Source: Rhynchospora pubera (lineage: Eukaryota; Streptophyta; Magnoliopsida; Poales; Cyperaceae). From it: DNA of 64,000 bases. A program made the translations under genes and the position numbers. A model generated the notes under the pieces. It ran no database searches. It was not told the DNA's origin and was given only the letters and a program-made list of their open reading frames with translations. Positions 23,565 to 34,877 of this stretch are shown piece after piece. Positions within the stretch are counted from its first letter, which is position 1, and the number at the start of each line of letters is the position of its first letter. The stretch is from positions 153,445,461 through 153,509,460 of the forward strand of contig CM051460.1 of assembly GCA_028095005.1 (NCBI GenBank), given 5' to 3'.

Positions 23565-24849
23565 ATAGTAGTATTAACCCCAAAGTACATAATCACATTA
23601 AATAATTGGAAAATTGTTACTAAGCCCAATTCATGCCAGACTCCATAAGTAAATAGCCAGGAAGCCCATATAGATCAGTATCATTAACTTTTCCCAAATT
23701 TCTCTTAGATCTGATTACAACAACCCGCTCATTAAAAAATTCGTAAAATCCATTAATTAAAAAGAAATGCAATCACCAGTCTAAAAAGGAACGACCGTCC
23801 ATCATCCTCCTCCCTCACACTTGCAACTGTTGATCAATTAGATTGAGCGCCTAGCATCTAGCACCCTCCTCCCTCACAACAGTTGGACATTTAGAGTATA
23901 ATAATTTTGACAATTAGTAAGGTGGACAATTTAAATTTGAAGGTGGATAATTGGAATATAACATAATACGAAGGTAGGCAATTTCATTTAAATATGAAAG
24001 TGCACAATTATAATATAGCAAAATATGAAGGCAGGCAATTAGAATATGATGGCAGGCAACTTTAAAAAGGTTCTGTCCAGAAAGAGGGAGTGAATAGGGA
24101 AGAGGCTAGGCATGGAAGGGGTGAAGTAGTGTTTGAAAAAAAAAAAAAAAAAAAAAACATGGCTGGTTGGATTCGTACCGTTGAAAAATCGAGATTTGGA
24201 CCGCACCGTCCCGGATTGGGTATGGATTGGGCATGGACCGAGTGGTAGCCTGAGTCAGGTTTGTTATGATTTTCGGCCGCCCTTCCTAGAAAAAAGTTGT
24301 CATGTGATAATCCGTGGATCGGACCGGATCGTGAACCCATGATAAACCAGCCTAAATCCGTCCAAACCCACCCCAAATCCGTGGACAACCGAGGAGGCCA
24401 AATTGTACATGCGTTTCTGCTAATGGCTAGTCAGTGTAGAGGGTAGTCTTGTAGTTTTGGTTTACTAGGTTTTCTTTTCTTGTCTTTTCTCTTTTTGGCA
24501 GCCTCTGTCAACGCTTCAAAAAAAGACAAGACTTGTGGATTGCTCGTTTTGTGAATTGTATGTAGTTAATTTGTAAATAGTGGCATTCTACATTTGTATG
24601 GATGGTTGGAATGAGAGAATAAAATTCTGAAATTTGTAATTGAGAATATTGTCTTACTTACTCTTGATATATTGTTCATTATTTTTTTCTTCTACCTTAA
24701 TTTACAACAAATTTTTCTCATTTTTTTCCCTTTCGCGTGGCGTGACACTTGTGTCCATTGGGAAAAAAAAAACTTGGCCCCATCTTTTTGAAAGCTAAAC
24801 CTAACTATTTCAATATGTTTATCGGCTTTGATAAAAAAAATATATAATA
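23565..24849. other. Intergenic DNA, no gene seen
   Basis: A GC-richer patch at about 24170-24380 (GGACCGCACCGTCCCGGATT, GATCGGACCGGATCG) looks like an old element end. The flanking poly(A) run at 24139-24158 produces a spurious lysine-rich frame. GGTGGACAATT / GGCAGGCAATT phrases recur at 23920-24060. Confidence 0.5.
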
Positions 24850-25190
24850 TCCAAATATTTCAAAACTCATTTTTATTTTTTTTAAATATAAAATTCAAAT
24901 TTCAAATCTAAACCGTTGATCTTATTTGATATAATAATTGATGCACTTTCATATAATTTTTTAAGTTTATTTGATACTTGATCTAGAGGCTACAATATGA
25001 ACATATTAAGATTAATCTATTATATTCAACTGATTCATTCGTTGTTCAATATCAAACAAGTTTTAAAATTTACAAAACTTATATGAAAATGCATCCCTCA
25101 TCAAATCGAACAAGATAAATATTTTTGGATTCGATGTTTGAATTTTATATTTGAAAAAAATAACTAAAATTGTGAACATCGAACCTTGCT
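24850..25190. mobile_element. Family D hairpin MITE
   Basis: Left arm: AAATATAAAATTCAAATTTC, then CGTTGATCTTATTTGAT. The right arm repeats both inverted (ATCAAATCGAACAAGATAAA, then TTTGAATTTTATATTTG). The core matches the element at 27211-27632. Precise ends and target duplication are not resolved. Confidence 0.55.
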
Positions 25191-25289
25191 CGTTGTATAT
25201 ATTGCTAAAAATCGATATTATGAGATATAAAAAGGGCTCTGACGATCACGTGAGCAGATCTTAGAGATTCAAGCATAATGGTTGATTCG

Positions 25290-25335
25290 TTTTTCTCTTT
25301 TTTTTTCTTTTTTTTTTAAGAGAGAGCCCGTAGGC
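25290..25335 (-). repeat. Ultra-short poly(A)-tailed insertion (GCCTACGGGC type)
   Basis: A 46-bp segment lies between CATAATGGTTGATTCG (25274-25289) and CATAACGGTTGATCCG (25336-25351), a 16-bp direct repeat with two mismatches. On the minus strand it reads GCCTACGGGCTCTCTCTT followed by a long A-rich tail. Confidence 0.6.
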
Positions 25336-27106
25336 CATAACGGTTGATCCGAAATTTTCAATAGAAGTAACGAGATAAAACCGGGCCCTACTCCAGATAT
25401 TTTGAACGAATCAACTAGTTTACACTGAACTTGAAAATTAAATTATATATCCGTAGCGAATTCTAAATTTTCAAATATATGAATGCGAATCAGATATTAA
25501 ACAAATATTCAAATATTTATATTATTATAATACTATCGAATGTTCATCTTCGATAAAAATGCATATACTATGTAACCAATTAATCTTCCGTACTATTACA
25601 ATATATAATAAAATATATTTATAGTATTAATTAAAAACCGTAATCGTATTTTTTATGATTAAAAATAGTTTTCTCTTCTTTTGATTAAATATATTAAAAA
25701 TAATCGTGCCAATCATTATTTAATTTAAAAATTAAATATATTTGGAAACCTAAGACAATTTATGCCTGATTTGGCCTCTTCAACTTTTATCATATAATCT
25801 AACTTGCAATATAATTTAAAAAATTGGAAAATATCATATAATCATTGCAAATGATAATCACTATTGATTTAAAAAAAAAATCATATAATGATATTCGATT
25901 TGTTGCAACAAATTCGATAATTAAATGTTAGTAAAAAAATTTCCGTATTGAGCAAAACTAGATGTATCCCACTAGTATATTTTAAAGGTCATGAAAATAG
26001 GAAAAGGGGATAAATTACTAGTTGTTGTGGTATGTATCCGATATGTTAAGTACAAAGATTGTTTTTATATAAAAGGTTGGATACTTCCTTATTTAAAAAT
26101 TGAATAGACCCTTAAATTAGTCCTTTTATAAGGAGTATGGATGAATAAATATGTCAAATATTTGAAAAAAGAAAAATATATGATGATGATGATAATAATA
26201 ATAATAATAAGTTCACGATGATACATAGAAGTTAAAGTTGTTAAATAAATTTATGAAAATATAATTATCATCACTCTCTACGTAGAAAATTAAAAATTGT
26301 GGCATTATAGACGTCGAAAAACAACTTATAAATCTACTGATATGTAAAACTAAAAAAATGTCCACCAAATCATACATAAACTGTATGATATTGACCGAGA
26401 AAACAGCAAACTTACAAAAAGGTCGAGCAAATGATTGGAAGATGTATGATTTCCCCGACCAAATATCATTTGCAAGTTTTGACGACTTGGATTTTAGTTT
26501 TTCCGTTTTTATATAATATTTTTTTATGTTTTCTTTTTAGCTGTGATAGTTTGCTATCCGTGCATTATTTTAGTATATATATTAGCTGAATTCTGGCATG
26601 GAAAATATTTTATAGCCATGTGAATAACATTCGAGTTGAAAACGATATTCTAAATAATTTATGTTGACACGTTTGAGTCGCACTGAGTAATTTCTATTAT
26701 CTACCATGGAGATATTTTTCAGACAAGCTGAAGCACAGAGTTACCGAAGTAATAACGCCGTACAATTGATGTTTTCCGGTGCACAGAGTTACCATTCGTT
26801 TGGATGGTACGGAAATAAAGAAGGAATAAGAATTTTAGAAAGAAAATATTAGAAATAGTATAACTTTCGAAAGAGTGTTATTTCGGAAAGAAAAAATTTT
26901 GTTTAGATGGTGAGTTAAGAATAAGCATATTAATATTAATTTAAGTAAATTATTAAAAATTATTATTTTAATATTAAATAAAGTACTAACTAAAGAGCAC
27001 ACACAATTTCATTTAGCTATTAGTATTTAGCTAATTTTATTGAAATTATGTATATATAATTGTTGGAAGAAGTTATTTGGATACCTAGCAAGAAGTTATT
27101 TCTATA

Positions 27107-27666
27107 GGCTCTGTTTGAATCGCTAAGGAATAAGAGGAATAATATTGGGAAGTGTGTAACTTTGTGAAGAATTTGGATGGTTAGGAATAAGAAAGAGGCT
27201 ATTTTCTTATGCACCCGAATCCTCTACAGCCATAAAAAGGACTGCTCCAAGCAGTCCTTTCTTTTTTTTAATATTTAAAAATTAAAAAATTTAAATGGAG
27301 AATTCAAAACGTTGATCTTGTTAAATTTTACTGGTGATACATTTTAATATAAGTTTTATAAAATTTAAGGTTGATTTGATATTTGATTAAGTGACTAAAT
27401 TATGAACGTATTAGAATTAATCTAATCAGATTCATTCATTTATTACCTACTTGATCTATTATCAAATCAAATTTTAATTTTATAAAATTTGTATGAAAAC
27501 GTATCGTCGGTAAATTTTAACAAGATCAACGATTTGGATTCTCTATTTGAATTTTAAAATTTTTAAATATTAAAAAATAAGAAAAGGACTGCTTGGAGCA
27601 GTTTTTTTTCAGGCTGATGAGGATCCAAATTTATTCTCTTATTCCTAAACGTATGCAAACGGAGCC
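27107..27666. mobile_element. Family A MITE, split by a hairpin element
   Basis: Ends GGCTCTGTTTGAATCG and GCAAACGGAGCC, with perfect 3-bp direct repeats ATA at 27104-27106 and 27667-27669. The core GAAGTGTGTAACTTTGTGAA is present. It is enlarged by the insertion 27211-27632. Confidence 0.85.
27211..27632. mobile_element. Family D hairpin MITE nested in the family A MITE
   Basis: This 422-bp inverted repeat has a conspicuous GGACTGCTCCAAGCAGTCC hairpin near each end. Direct repeats ATTTTCTTAT (27201-27210) and ATTCTCTTAT (27633-27642) flank it with one mismatch, fitting a 9-10-bp Mutator-type duplication. Arms contain CGTTGATCTTGTTAAATTTT and its inverse. Confidence 0.75.
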
Positions 27667-28466
27667 ATAAAAAAGCTAGTTTTTTTTTATTATTATTCTC
27701 GTACCATCCAAACGAGGCGTATTTTATAACGCCATACAATTGATGGATGTTTTAATAAACACAGCAATTGATGTGGACTTTATGCCAGTGCTTCTTGGGA
27801 AAGTTAAAAAGGCATTCCTCTGCGACGAACTTTTTCCTCCCCTTTGTAATCTTCTTCTAAATTAAATTGAGGAACCACTAGAGCATAAATTGATCAATTA
27901 TTTGATTTTGACACTGTTTAAGTTGACCACTAAAAGTGATCACTAAATACCTCTCACCCAATTTCTGGTCCAGTCTAATTGATGAATGACAGAATGAGCA
28001 AGCACCTCAATTTTTTTGTTATCTCTACTACTTATAAAGCACCCTTAGCAAGGTCAGCATTTTTCACACAAAGAGGTCCAAACAATTTTGTTAGCATCAT
28101 TATAAACCATTGATCAATATGGTGTACGGTTTGGATCGCTATTTCTATAAAGGAGTCGACTCTACACACAAATAAGTCAAGTCGCTGGATGGTATGCCTC
28201 TGTGTTTCGCTTCTGAATCACGCGAGTTCGATTCCCGTTTTCGCGTATAAATCAGTTTTTTTTGCTGCTACTAACATAGAGGGTGCATAGCCATCTTTTC
28301 ACCGCACTTCCGGCAATTTTTTTACTCGCATTTATTTTGCGCTCTTTCTTTTTTCTCCTCCTTTTCGCTCGATTGCAATTTGCCACGATTTTTGCCAGGA
28401 TATCTTTCCTTTTTAGCTCCCAGAGCAATATCAGGTTAGGGTATCGTGAGTTGCCTTACTCCCTAT

Positions 28467-30321
28467 TGACATCGTCATTATTTGTAGGCATTTGGACCAT
28501 ACTTGGCACTCAAATAACACTCAAACCATTGAATTATTCAATAGATTGCTATGATTTCGATGGAATTGGCTCTACCGTCGTTTCTTCTCTCATTTTACAG
28601 GATTTTGATGATTTCTGATGATTTTGGAGCATATAGATGGATTCCCGACGTAGCACGCACGCTAGACGACTCATTCCTAGCATTGGAGGCTCTTTTCTCT
28701 CTCCTGGTCGACCCGAACAATCATCTGTTCGATCCGACCAGCACCTATGGCAGCCAGGCCACATTTTCTCTCTCCTGGTCGACCCGACCAGGAGCCTGTT
28801 CGATCCGACTGGGCATCACAACAGCAGACTTGTGCAGCTGTTCTTTCTCTCTCCTGTTCGGTTCGAACAAGGATCTGTTCGGTTTGACCAGGGTGCCGCC
28901 ATATCACATAAGGCATTATTTTTTACATAGAAACTAATGGAAATGGCAATTTCTTGCGCTCTGGTGCCCTAGCCTTCCATCCTTGCAACATGGGACATCC
29001 ATATATACACCTCTAGACCTGAAGGAAAGCATACAACCTTTCATACCACAAATTCCACTTTCCATAGGCGTTTTTCTCTCTTCCACCATGGGAGATCATC
29101 AAAGCTTGGTTCTTTGAAGCGACGGCAGCAAGGAGACGAGTTTGGTGACCATCTTGCAACACCTCACTGCCTAGAGATCGTAGTTCGAAAGCATAAAGGA
29201 GTATTCGGTTTATTCTTCTATGTTTTCTTCTCTATTTTCAATGGGCTTGTATCTTGTTATTTCTATGTTATTTGTTGTGTGTTTTAGTACTATGTTAGGC
29301 TAAATTTATGTAGTCTTAGGGGTAAGGTAGTAACTTAGGTTTGGATGTTGTGATTTGACTTGATATGATATGATATGTTTTGTTGATTTGTTTCGTTGAG
29401 AATTATGTTAATTGCTTGTTTAAATTGCTTGGTTAAGTCTAATTAACTTCTAGATGAATGGCCACATTTAGTTAAGTTCTAAAGTTAGGTTAATCAAGAT
29501 AATTTAGATAAAGTATTTGGGATAAATCGTAGATCCGAAAGGGGAGATTAGTTGACACCAAAAGTGTAACTTTTAGACAAGTCCAAAAGACCTCTAGATA
29601 TCCTTATGAACTCCAACAAACAAGTTTAAGTTGATTGAATTCTATACCAAAAGTTGTGAACCAATCGAGTTAATTAGGTTAGGTTGTGATTAAACCAGTT
29701 TCTAGTCCAACAAGCGACAGCTGAGGTTTAGAATATCTAGGTTTGACCAACAAACCCTAGCACAAAGCATAAACTATCATAAAAGTTCAAAATCGCACAC
29801 TTATACTATCTGTTCGGATCGAACAGACTCCTGTTCGGATTGAACAGAGTCCTGTTCGGATTGAACAGACTCCTGTTCGGATTGAACAGAGTCCTGTTCG
29901 GATTGAACAGACTCCTGTTCGGATTGAACAGATCCTTGTTCGAACCGAACAGAGAAGTAAACGCTTGAAAAACACCGTTCGATGCACGAAAGTGATAAGT
30001 TCTGTGTTCTAGAGTCCAAACCAAGGTGAAACCTGAACCCTAAGACGCTTTTTATTACTGTTTAAACCCTAAAAACTTTACTTTGTTATTTAGATTATTT
30101 TATTTGACAAAAACAACCAAAAATATTTACTTTATTGCACTTAGATTTATTTCAACTATTTTTCCACCAAAATATTCTTGTCTAGCTTTTGAGAAAGGAT
30201 AAGTCCGGTAATCAATTGTACCGTCCCTTGGGTTCGACCCTAAAGCTTTACTCCAAACGATTAGTGAGGTTAGCTCTAGGTCTATAAATTTATTTGATTC
30301 CTAGGTTTTAAGCCTTCATCA
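28467..30321 (+). repeat. Left LTR (1855 bp)
   Basis: Begins TGACATCGTC and ends CTTCATCA. It contains three paired copies (28705, 28770, 28850) and a seven-unit array (29810-29952) of the CTGTTCGG palindromic motif. Reading frames inside it are by-products of these repeats. Confidence 0.93.
29810..29952. repeat. Seven-unit 21-bp palindromic array in the left LTR
   Basis: Each unit is a 17-bp interrupted palindrome (CTGTTCGGATTGAACAG) plus a 4-bp spacer. Spacers alternate ACTC and AGTC, so the array also has a 42-bp period. The first unit has GATCG and the last GAACCG in the centre. The identical array lies at 36221-36363 in the right LTR. Confidence 0.95.
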
Positions 30322-30424
30322 AATTGGCGCCGTTGCCGGGGACGGTGTTGATATTGGATCCTTATCTTAGTATTAAGAGACTAGATCTTTTCTTTTTCTT
30401 TTTAAACTCACGTTTTCTTCTCTC

Positions 30425-33091
30425 TTGATTACAGGACTGGCAGGTAACACGCAAAGGAAGAAGTCCCCACCCCCAAAGGTCAAAGACTTTCTCCGGAGAA
30501 TAAACGAAGAAGCCAGCTCCTCCTCCTTCACTTCTGTTCGAACCGACCAGAGCCCCGTTCGATCCGACCAGCACTCCGAACAGAGAGAAGAAAACCCGGC
30601 AATGGCCGACCAACTCACTCCCGAGGCCATTGCCCAGCGCACACAAGAATTGGAGGACCTCCACCTCCAACTTGAGCAAAGAGAGACTCGATTGACAGCC
30701 GATCGGACCCTCCTAGCGGGTCAAAGGAGGGATTTTGACAATGAGCGTCGCCGATGGACTCAAGAAGACGAGGGAAGCGTCCATAACTCCGACTACGAAG
30801 ATGAAGAAGATCGTGAAAGGACTCTTATGGAGTTTGGAGTTCCCAGCGCAAGAAACGTGGGCGGACCAGTGGTGATTCCAGGCATCGCCGCTAACAACAT
30901 GCAAATCACCCCCAACCACGTCGTGCTTGTGCAACAAAATCCGTTCTATGGGAACGACGATGAGGATCCCCATGCTCACTTACAAACTTTTATTGATTGC
31001 ACTAGATTGATTAAGTTTAATGGTGTTCCTCAACAGGCAATTAGGCTATTGTTATTTCACTTCACCCTTAAGGACCGAGCACAAAAATGGTATAAAACAT
31101 TGAAAAAAGGGTCAATTAGGTCTTGGGATGAAATGGCACAAACCTTCTTGGATAGGTATTTTCCTTCGGATAGAGCAGACAAAATTAGAGCTGAATTGAA
31201 TAATTTTGCCCAAAACCAAAATGAATCAATGAGGGATGCATGGGAACGGTTTAGGGATTTAGAAAATTCTTGCCCACATCATGGGATTCAAGAATGGATG
31301 CTCCTTAAATCATTCTACACTGGACTTTATGATAATATTAAAATCAATCTTGATTCTCTTTCAGGTGGGGCATTCAAAAGACTTGATACGGCACGAGGGC
31401 GAGATTTACTTGATTATTGTGCAAGAAATTACACATGGTACCCTCTACTCATTCCCCGCTACTCAAGTAGTTCGAGGCAACAAGTGCAAGCAATTTCAAC
31501 TAAAGAGGCGAAAATAGAGGAGCTAGAAGCTGAACTTGCCGCTTACCAATCGACTCAAGGGACACATCTTCATTCAAACCAATGCGGAGCGTGCGGCGAG
31601 GAAGGACATACATCTATCAATTGTCCTCTTGCCAAAATTGGTAACGGAGGGGCCCAAGTGAACTACCTACACAATGGGCCCCCTTACGGTTCAAAGTACC
31701 AAAATAGCCCACCAAATTTGTATAGGAATGCCCAATTCAACAACAACAATAGAGACCAATCATTTCAAAAGAAACCCTTTTTCGATAGGGAAGAGATTCC
31801 AATTGTTGTTCAAGAATTCATGAGTGAGCAAGAAAGGATTAACAAATCTGTGGCTTTAGGGTTAGATGAATTGAAGGCCACCACTGACGAATTGAAGGCT
31901 ACCATCAACGAATTTAAGGGAAGTGCAAGCACCTTACAACGCTTGGAGCGCATGATGGAAGCACACTTCTCCCGACCACCTGGCAAGCTTCCAAGCCAAC
32001 CACAAGTCAACCCAAGTGCAGAGATCAAAGCCATTCATGTTCTACGAAGCGGCAATGAGTACCAAGACCCACCCGTGCCACCAAACGAAGGGAACAACCT
32101 CTCTGTTCGGTCCGACCAGAATCCCGTTCGGTCCGAACAGGAGGAACCAGGGGAGATGCAACCAATTCTTGAGAAAGTTTTGGCATTCCCTCCACTCCAT
32201 GAGGCATCCCAGACACAAGGCACCATTCCTGAGCCTGAACAAGCTGAAGAGGTGCCACTTGCATCCTCTGTTCGGTCCGACCAAGCTCCTGTTCGGTTCG
32301 AACAGAGCACAACAGTGGTCCAAAGCAAGGACAGAAAGAAGGCACAACAACCTGAGTCAACCTATAGGCCTCCTGTCCCATTTCCTCAGCGACTTGTGAA
32401 GAAGAATGAGGAAGAACGATTTCGAACTTTTTGGGAGATTCTCAAGGAATTGAAGGTCAACATTCCATTCACAGATGTCATAGCTCAAGTGCCGATCTTT
32501 GCAAGATTCTTGAAGGAGTTATGCACGGGCAAGAGATCCATGGAAGAGCTCAAAACAGTGGCCTTATCACACAAGAGTAGCGAGACTTTGAAAAGCAAGA
32601 TGCCCCCAAAACTTGAGGATCCGGGTAGGTTTGCTCTTCCTTGCACAATTGGAAACGCAACAATCAAGCAAGCCTTGTGTGATATGGGGGCTAGTGTTAG
32701 TTTGATGCCCAAGTCAGTTTATGAAAAGATTGGAATTGGTGAATTGACACCCACATGCATGACATTGAAGCTCGCCGATTCCTCAATGCGGTTGCCCTTG
32801 GGTGTTATTAAAGATGTGCCCGTTCAAGTGGATAAGTTTGTCATACCGGGAGATTTCGTGGTGATGGACATGGAAGAAGACAAGGAGGTGCCTATAATTT
32901 TAGGACGCCCCTTCCTTAGAACCGCCGGTGTGAAGATGGATGCTCGAGATGGGACGATTTTGGTTAGAGTGGGAGGAGAGAAACTCCGATTTTCAATAGA
33001 TCATGCTTTGAAGTGCTCCAATCCCGCCAACAAGGGTCATGACAAATCGCTCGCCGTCTCGCTCTCCGGATCCGATCCGATCAAGACCTAG
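30425..33091 (+). CDS. Retrotransposon gag-protease polyprotein, 888 aa
   Basis: Domain order: a charged N-terminal region to about residue 170; a retrotransposon gag domain at about 175-310 (HFTLKDRAQKWYKTL, FLDRYFPSDRADKIR); a CCHC zinc knuckle near 385-400 (CGACGEEGHTSINC, C-x2-C-x4-H-x4-C); and an aspartic protease near 750-850 (CDMGASVSLMP, then IILGRPFL). The active-site D-x-G has M in the middle; related Athila proteases also vary there. Gag forms the particle and packages RNA, and protease cleaves it. The frame closes at 33091 with no continuation into pol. Odd feature: linker segments at about residues 36-55, 559-573 and 614-630 are made of in-frame copies of the element's palindrome (SVRSDQ, PVRSEQ). 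It has no stop or frameshift. Confidence 0.93.
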   Translation: MITGLAGNTQRKKSPPPKVKDFLRRINEEASSSSFTSVRTDQSPVRSDQHSEQREENPAMADQLTPEAIAQRTQELEDLHLQLEQRETRLTADRTLLAGQRRDFDNERRRWTQEDEGSVHNSDYEDEEDRERTLMEFGVPSARNVGGPVVIPGIAANNMQITPNHVVLVQQNPFYGNDDEDPHAHLQTFIDCTRLIKFNGVPQQAIRLLLFHFTLKDRAQKWYKTLKKGSIRSWDEMAQTFLDRYFPSDRADKIRAELNNFAQNQNESMRDAWERFRDLENSCPHHGIQEWMLLKSFYTGLYDNIKINLDSLSGGAFKRLDTARGRDLLDYCARNYTWYPLLIPRYSSSSRQQVQAISTKEAKIEELEAELAAYQSTQGTHLHSNQCGACGEEGHTSINCPLAKIGNGGAQVNYLHNGPPYGSKYQNSPPNLYRNAQFNNNNRDQSFQKKPFFDREEIPIVVQEFMSEQERINKSVALGLDELKATTDELKATINEFKGSASTLQRLERMMEAHFSRPPGKLPSQPQVNPSAEIKAIHVLRSGNEYQDPPVPPNEGNNLSVRSDQNPVRSEQEEPGEMQPILEKVLAFPPLHEASQTQGTIPEPEQAEEVPLASSVRSDQAPVRFEQSTTVVQSKDRKKAQQPESTYRPPVPFPQRLVKKNEEERFRTFWEILKELKVNIPFTDVIAQVPIFARFLKELCTGKRSMEELKTVALSHKSSETLKSKMPPKLEDPGRFALPCTIGNATIKQALCDMGASVSLMPKSVYEKIGIGELTPTCMTLKLADSSMRLPLGVIKDVPVQVDKFVIPGDFVVMDMEEDKEVPIILGRPFLRTAGVKMDARDGTILVRVGGEKLRFSIDHALKCSNPANKGHDKSLAVSLSGSDPIKT

Positions 33092-34877
33092 TGAAATATG
33101 GTCAAGCTAGGGACCTAAAACAAGCGCTTCTTGGGAGGCAACCCAAGGATTTCTCAACTCTTCTCTCTATTATTTATTTTGTCATTAAAAATAGAAAATC
33201 ACAAAAAAATAGAAAAACATAAAATAACAAAAATAGAATTTGATGTTTGTGTTTGTTTGTTTGTAGGGAAATTTTGAGGAACAAACGAAAGAAGATGCGA
33301 TTCGTGCTAGAGCACCATGGGTTACGTGAACCAACTAACCCCGATCGACCTCATACGGATTGCATCAATAGATCTAGAAAAATTAGAGCCGTCTTGGACA
33401 ACGAGAGAATAAACTAGAAGCAAATCAACATATGGAAAGCAAAAATTGGCTAAGTTCTCTTTTCCCTCCTATTTACTTTTTTATTCGATTGCATGCATTG
33501 AGGACAATGCTTGATCTAAGTTTGGGGGGAGGGAAATAGGAGAAAAATCGAACTTTTGGTGAATTTTGGTAAATTTTTGCACTTTTTTTGAACTTTTTGC
33601 TTCTCTGGTCAGCTCGAACAGGTATCTGGTCAATCCGACCAAAGCCTTGGAAACTTCTGTTTTTAACTTTCTCCTTGGTCGGTTCGAACAGACTTCTGGT
33701 CAATCCGACCAGAACATAGAAATTGCACGATTTGGTTTGATTTTGGCTTGGAAATTAGTTGGTTTTGCCTATTCTCTCTCGATTTGAATTTTAAACGTTA
33801 AATCTCACACTGCTTAAACTTGTTTTTGAGTCAAACAAAAATTTTCTCAAAGAACCCTAGAATGTTTTGATATCACACTTGATCTTGCACCAATGGACTG
33901 AATTGGAGTATTTTCTTTAAAATTTGAACTTGATCTTGGATGCTTAGAATTGTTATGACAATCTTAGTCGATTCTCACAAGTTTTTGCCGAGTGAACTGA
34001 TTCGTATTTGACAAACTTTTGAAAAGAAATTTATCGACTTTGGAAATTGTAAAATGAACTTTGTCTTGTTGAAATTACTTTTTAATCGCTTGAATCACCA
34101 ACAAGCAAAAATAATGGGACAATAAATCAAAATAGCTGTGAAAACGAGGACGCACTGAGGCCTTTCTCCACCAACTTAGCCACAAATTGGAGGGTATTGG
34201 GTTAGGTATGAATTGTTAGGAATTACAACTCAAAGAAACCGAGAAATAATTGGACAACTCATGCTTAATTCTACCGGACCCGGTGCGAAAGCATTGGTAA
34301 AGGAGTTGTTGAGTATTATGGCCCAAGTGTACCGTGGCCATAGTCGAGCAACACCCGTCTAACCTCCCTAGCGCGACATGTGCTAGTAGCAAACTTAAGG
34401 CCAATGATACCGCATTATCCTCTAGGGTGTAAAGCCCCACGGCTCGACTTGCACGAAAAGAAAAAAAAAAAACATTGGTGAAAAATTGAAATTGCTTTTG
34501 AGAAAAGTTCATTATAAAATTTCTGAAGTTGATAAAGGCCTTTACAAATTTTTGTGGAATGTGAAAAGGAACGGGTAATTGAAATTGAGATCGCTTTTGA
34601 AATATCAAAGGGAAGCTAGAGTTCTAATTTTTGGGAAAAGACTTTACTTAGGGCCAAGAGTTGCATTAATTAAGTTGTGAACACTTAACTTGGTTTTTTA
34701 TTTTGATTCTTGTTTGACTCATTTGATTAAAGTGTGAGAAATTTTTAGGCATAGCAATTGATTTCACGATATTTATTGGTTTGAGATACAACTCAATGTT
34801 TAAAGTTTAAGTATAGTCCAAAACTCTAAGCTTAGGGTGTTGCTTGAGGACAAGCAAAGTTTAAGTTTGGGGGGATT
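33092..34877. other. Non-coding 3' internal region of the LTR element
   Basis: This is the place where reverse transcriptase and integrase would be expected, but no long frame is present. Two further paired motif copies (about 33602-33645 and 33675-33710, with GGTCAATCCGACCA) occur. It ends in the polypurine tract at about 34866-34875. Confidence 0.85.

Larger units (their letters stand above)
26795..27716. mobile_element. Outer MITE of a three-level nest
   Basis: The ends CGTTTGGATGGTACGG (26796) and CTCGTACCATCCAAACG (about 27697-27713) are inverted repeats. Between them lies a family A MITE (27107-27666), which holds a hairpin element (27211-27632). Outside, a similar phrase TAACGCC(G/A)TACAATTGATG occurs on both sides (26752 and 27728), a possible older duplication. 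Confidence 0.6.

Noticed and set aside
24062..24388. 108-codon minus frame and a lysine-rich plus frame
   Set aside because: Driven by a 20-base homopolymer and a degenerate repeat; no conserved domain.
28178..28240. A tRNA gene near the Helitron 5' end
   Set aside because: An A-box-like GGATGGTATGCC and a B-box-like GAGTTCGATTCCCG are present, but no cloverleaf with acceptor stem and anticodon arm could be made; at most a tRNA-derived repeat.
28283..28937. Coding frames of 111 and 128 codons across the Helitron/LTR border and in the LTR
   Set aside because: They cross an insertion boundary or consist of LTR repeats; the second is repeated identically at 34962-35348.
29810..29952. CRISPR-like array of regularly spaced palindromes
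   Set aside because: Unit 21 bp with 4-bp spacers that are not unique, inside a plant LTR and duplicated exactly in the other LTR; it is a retrotransposon repeat.
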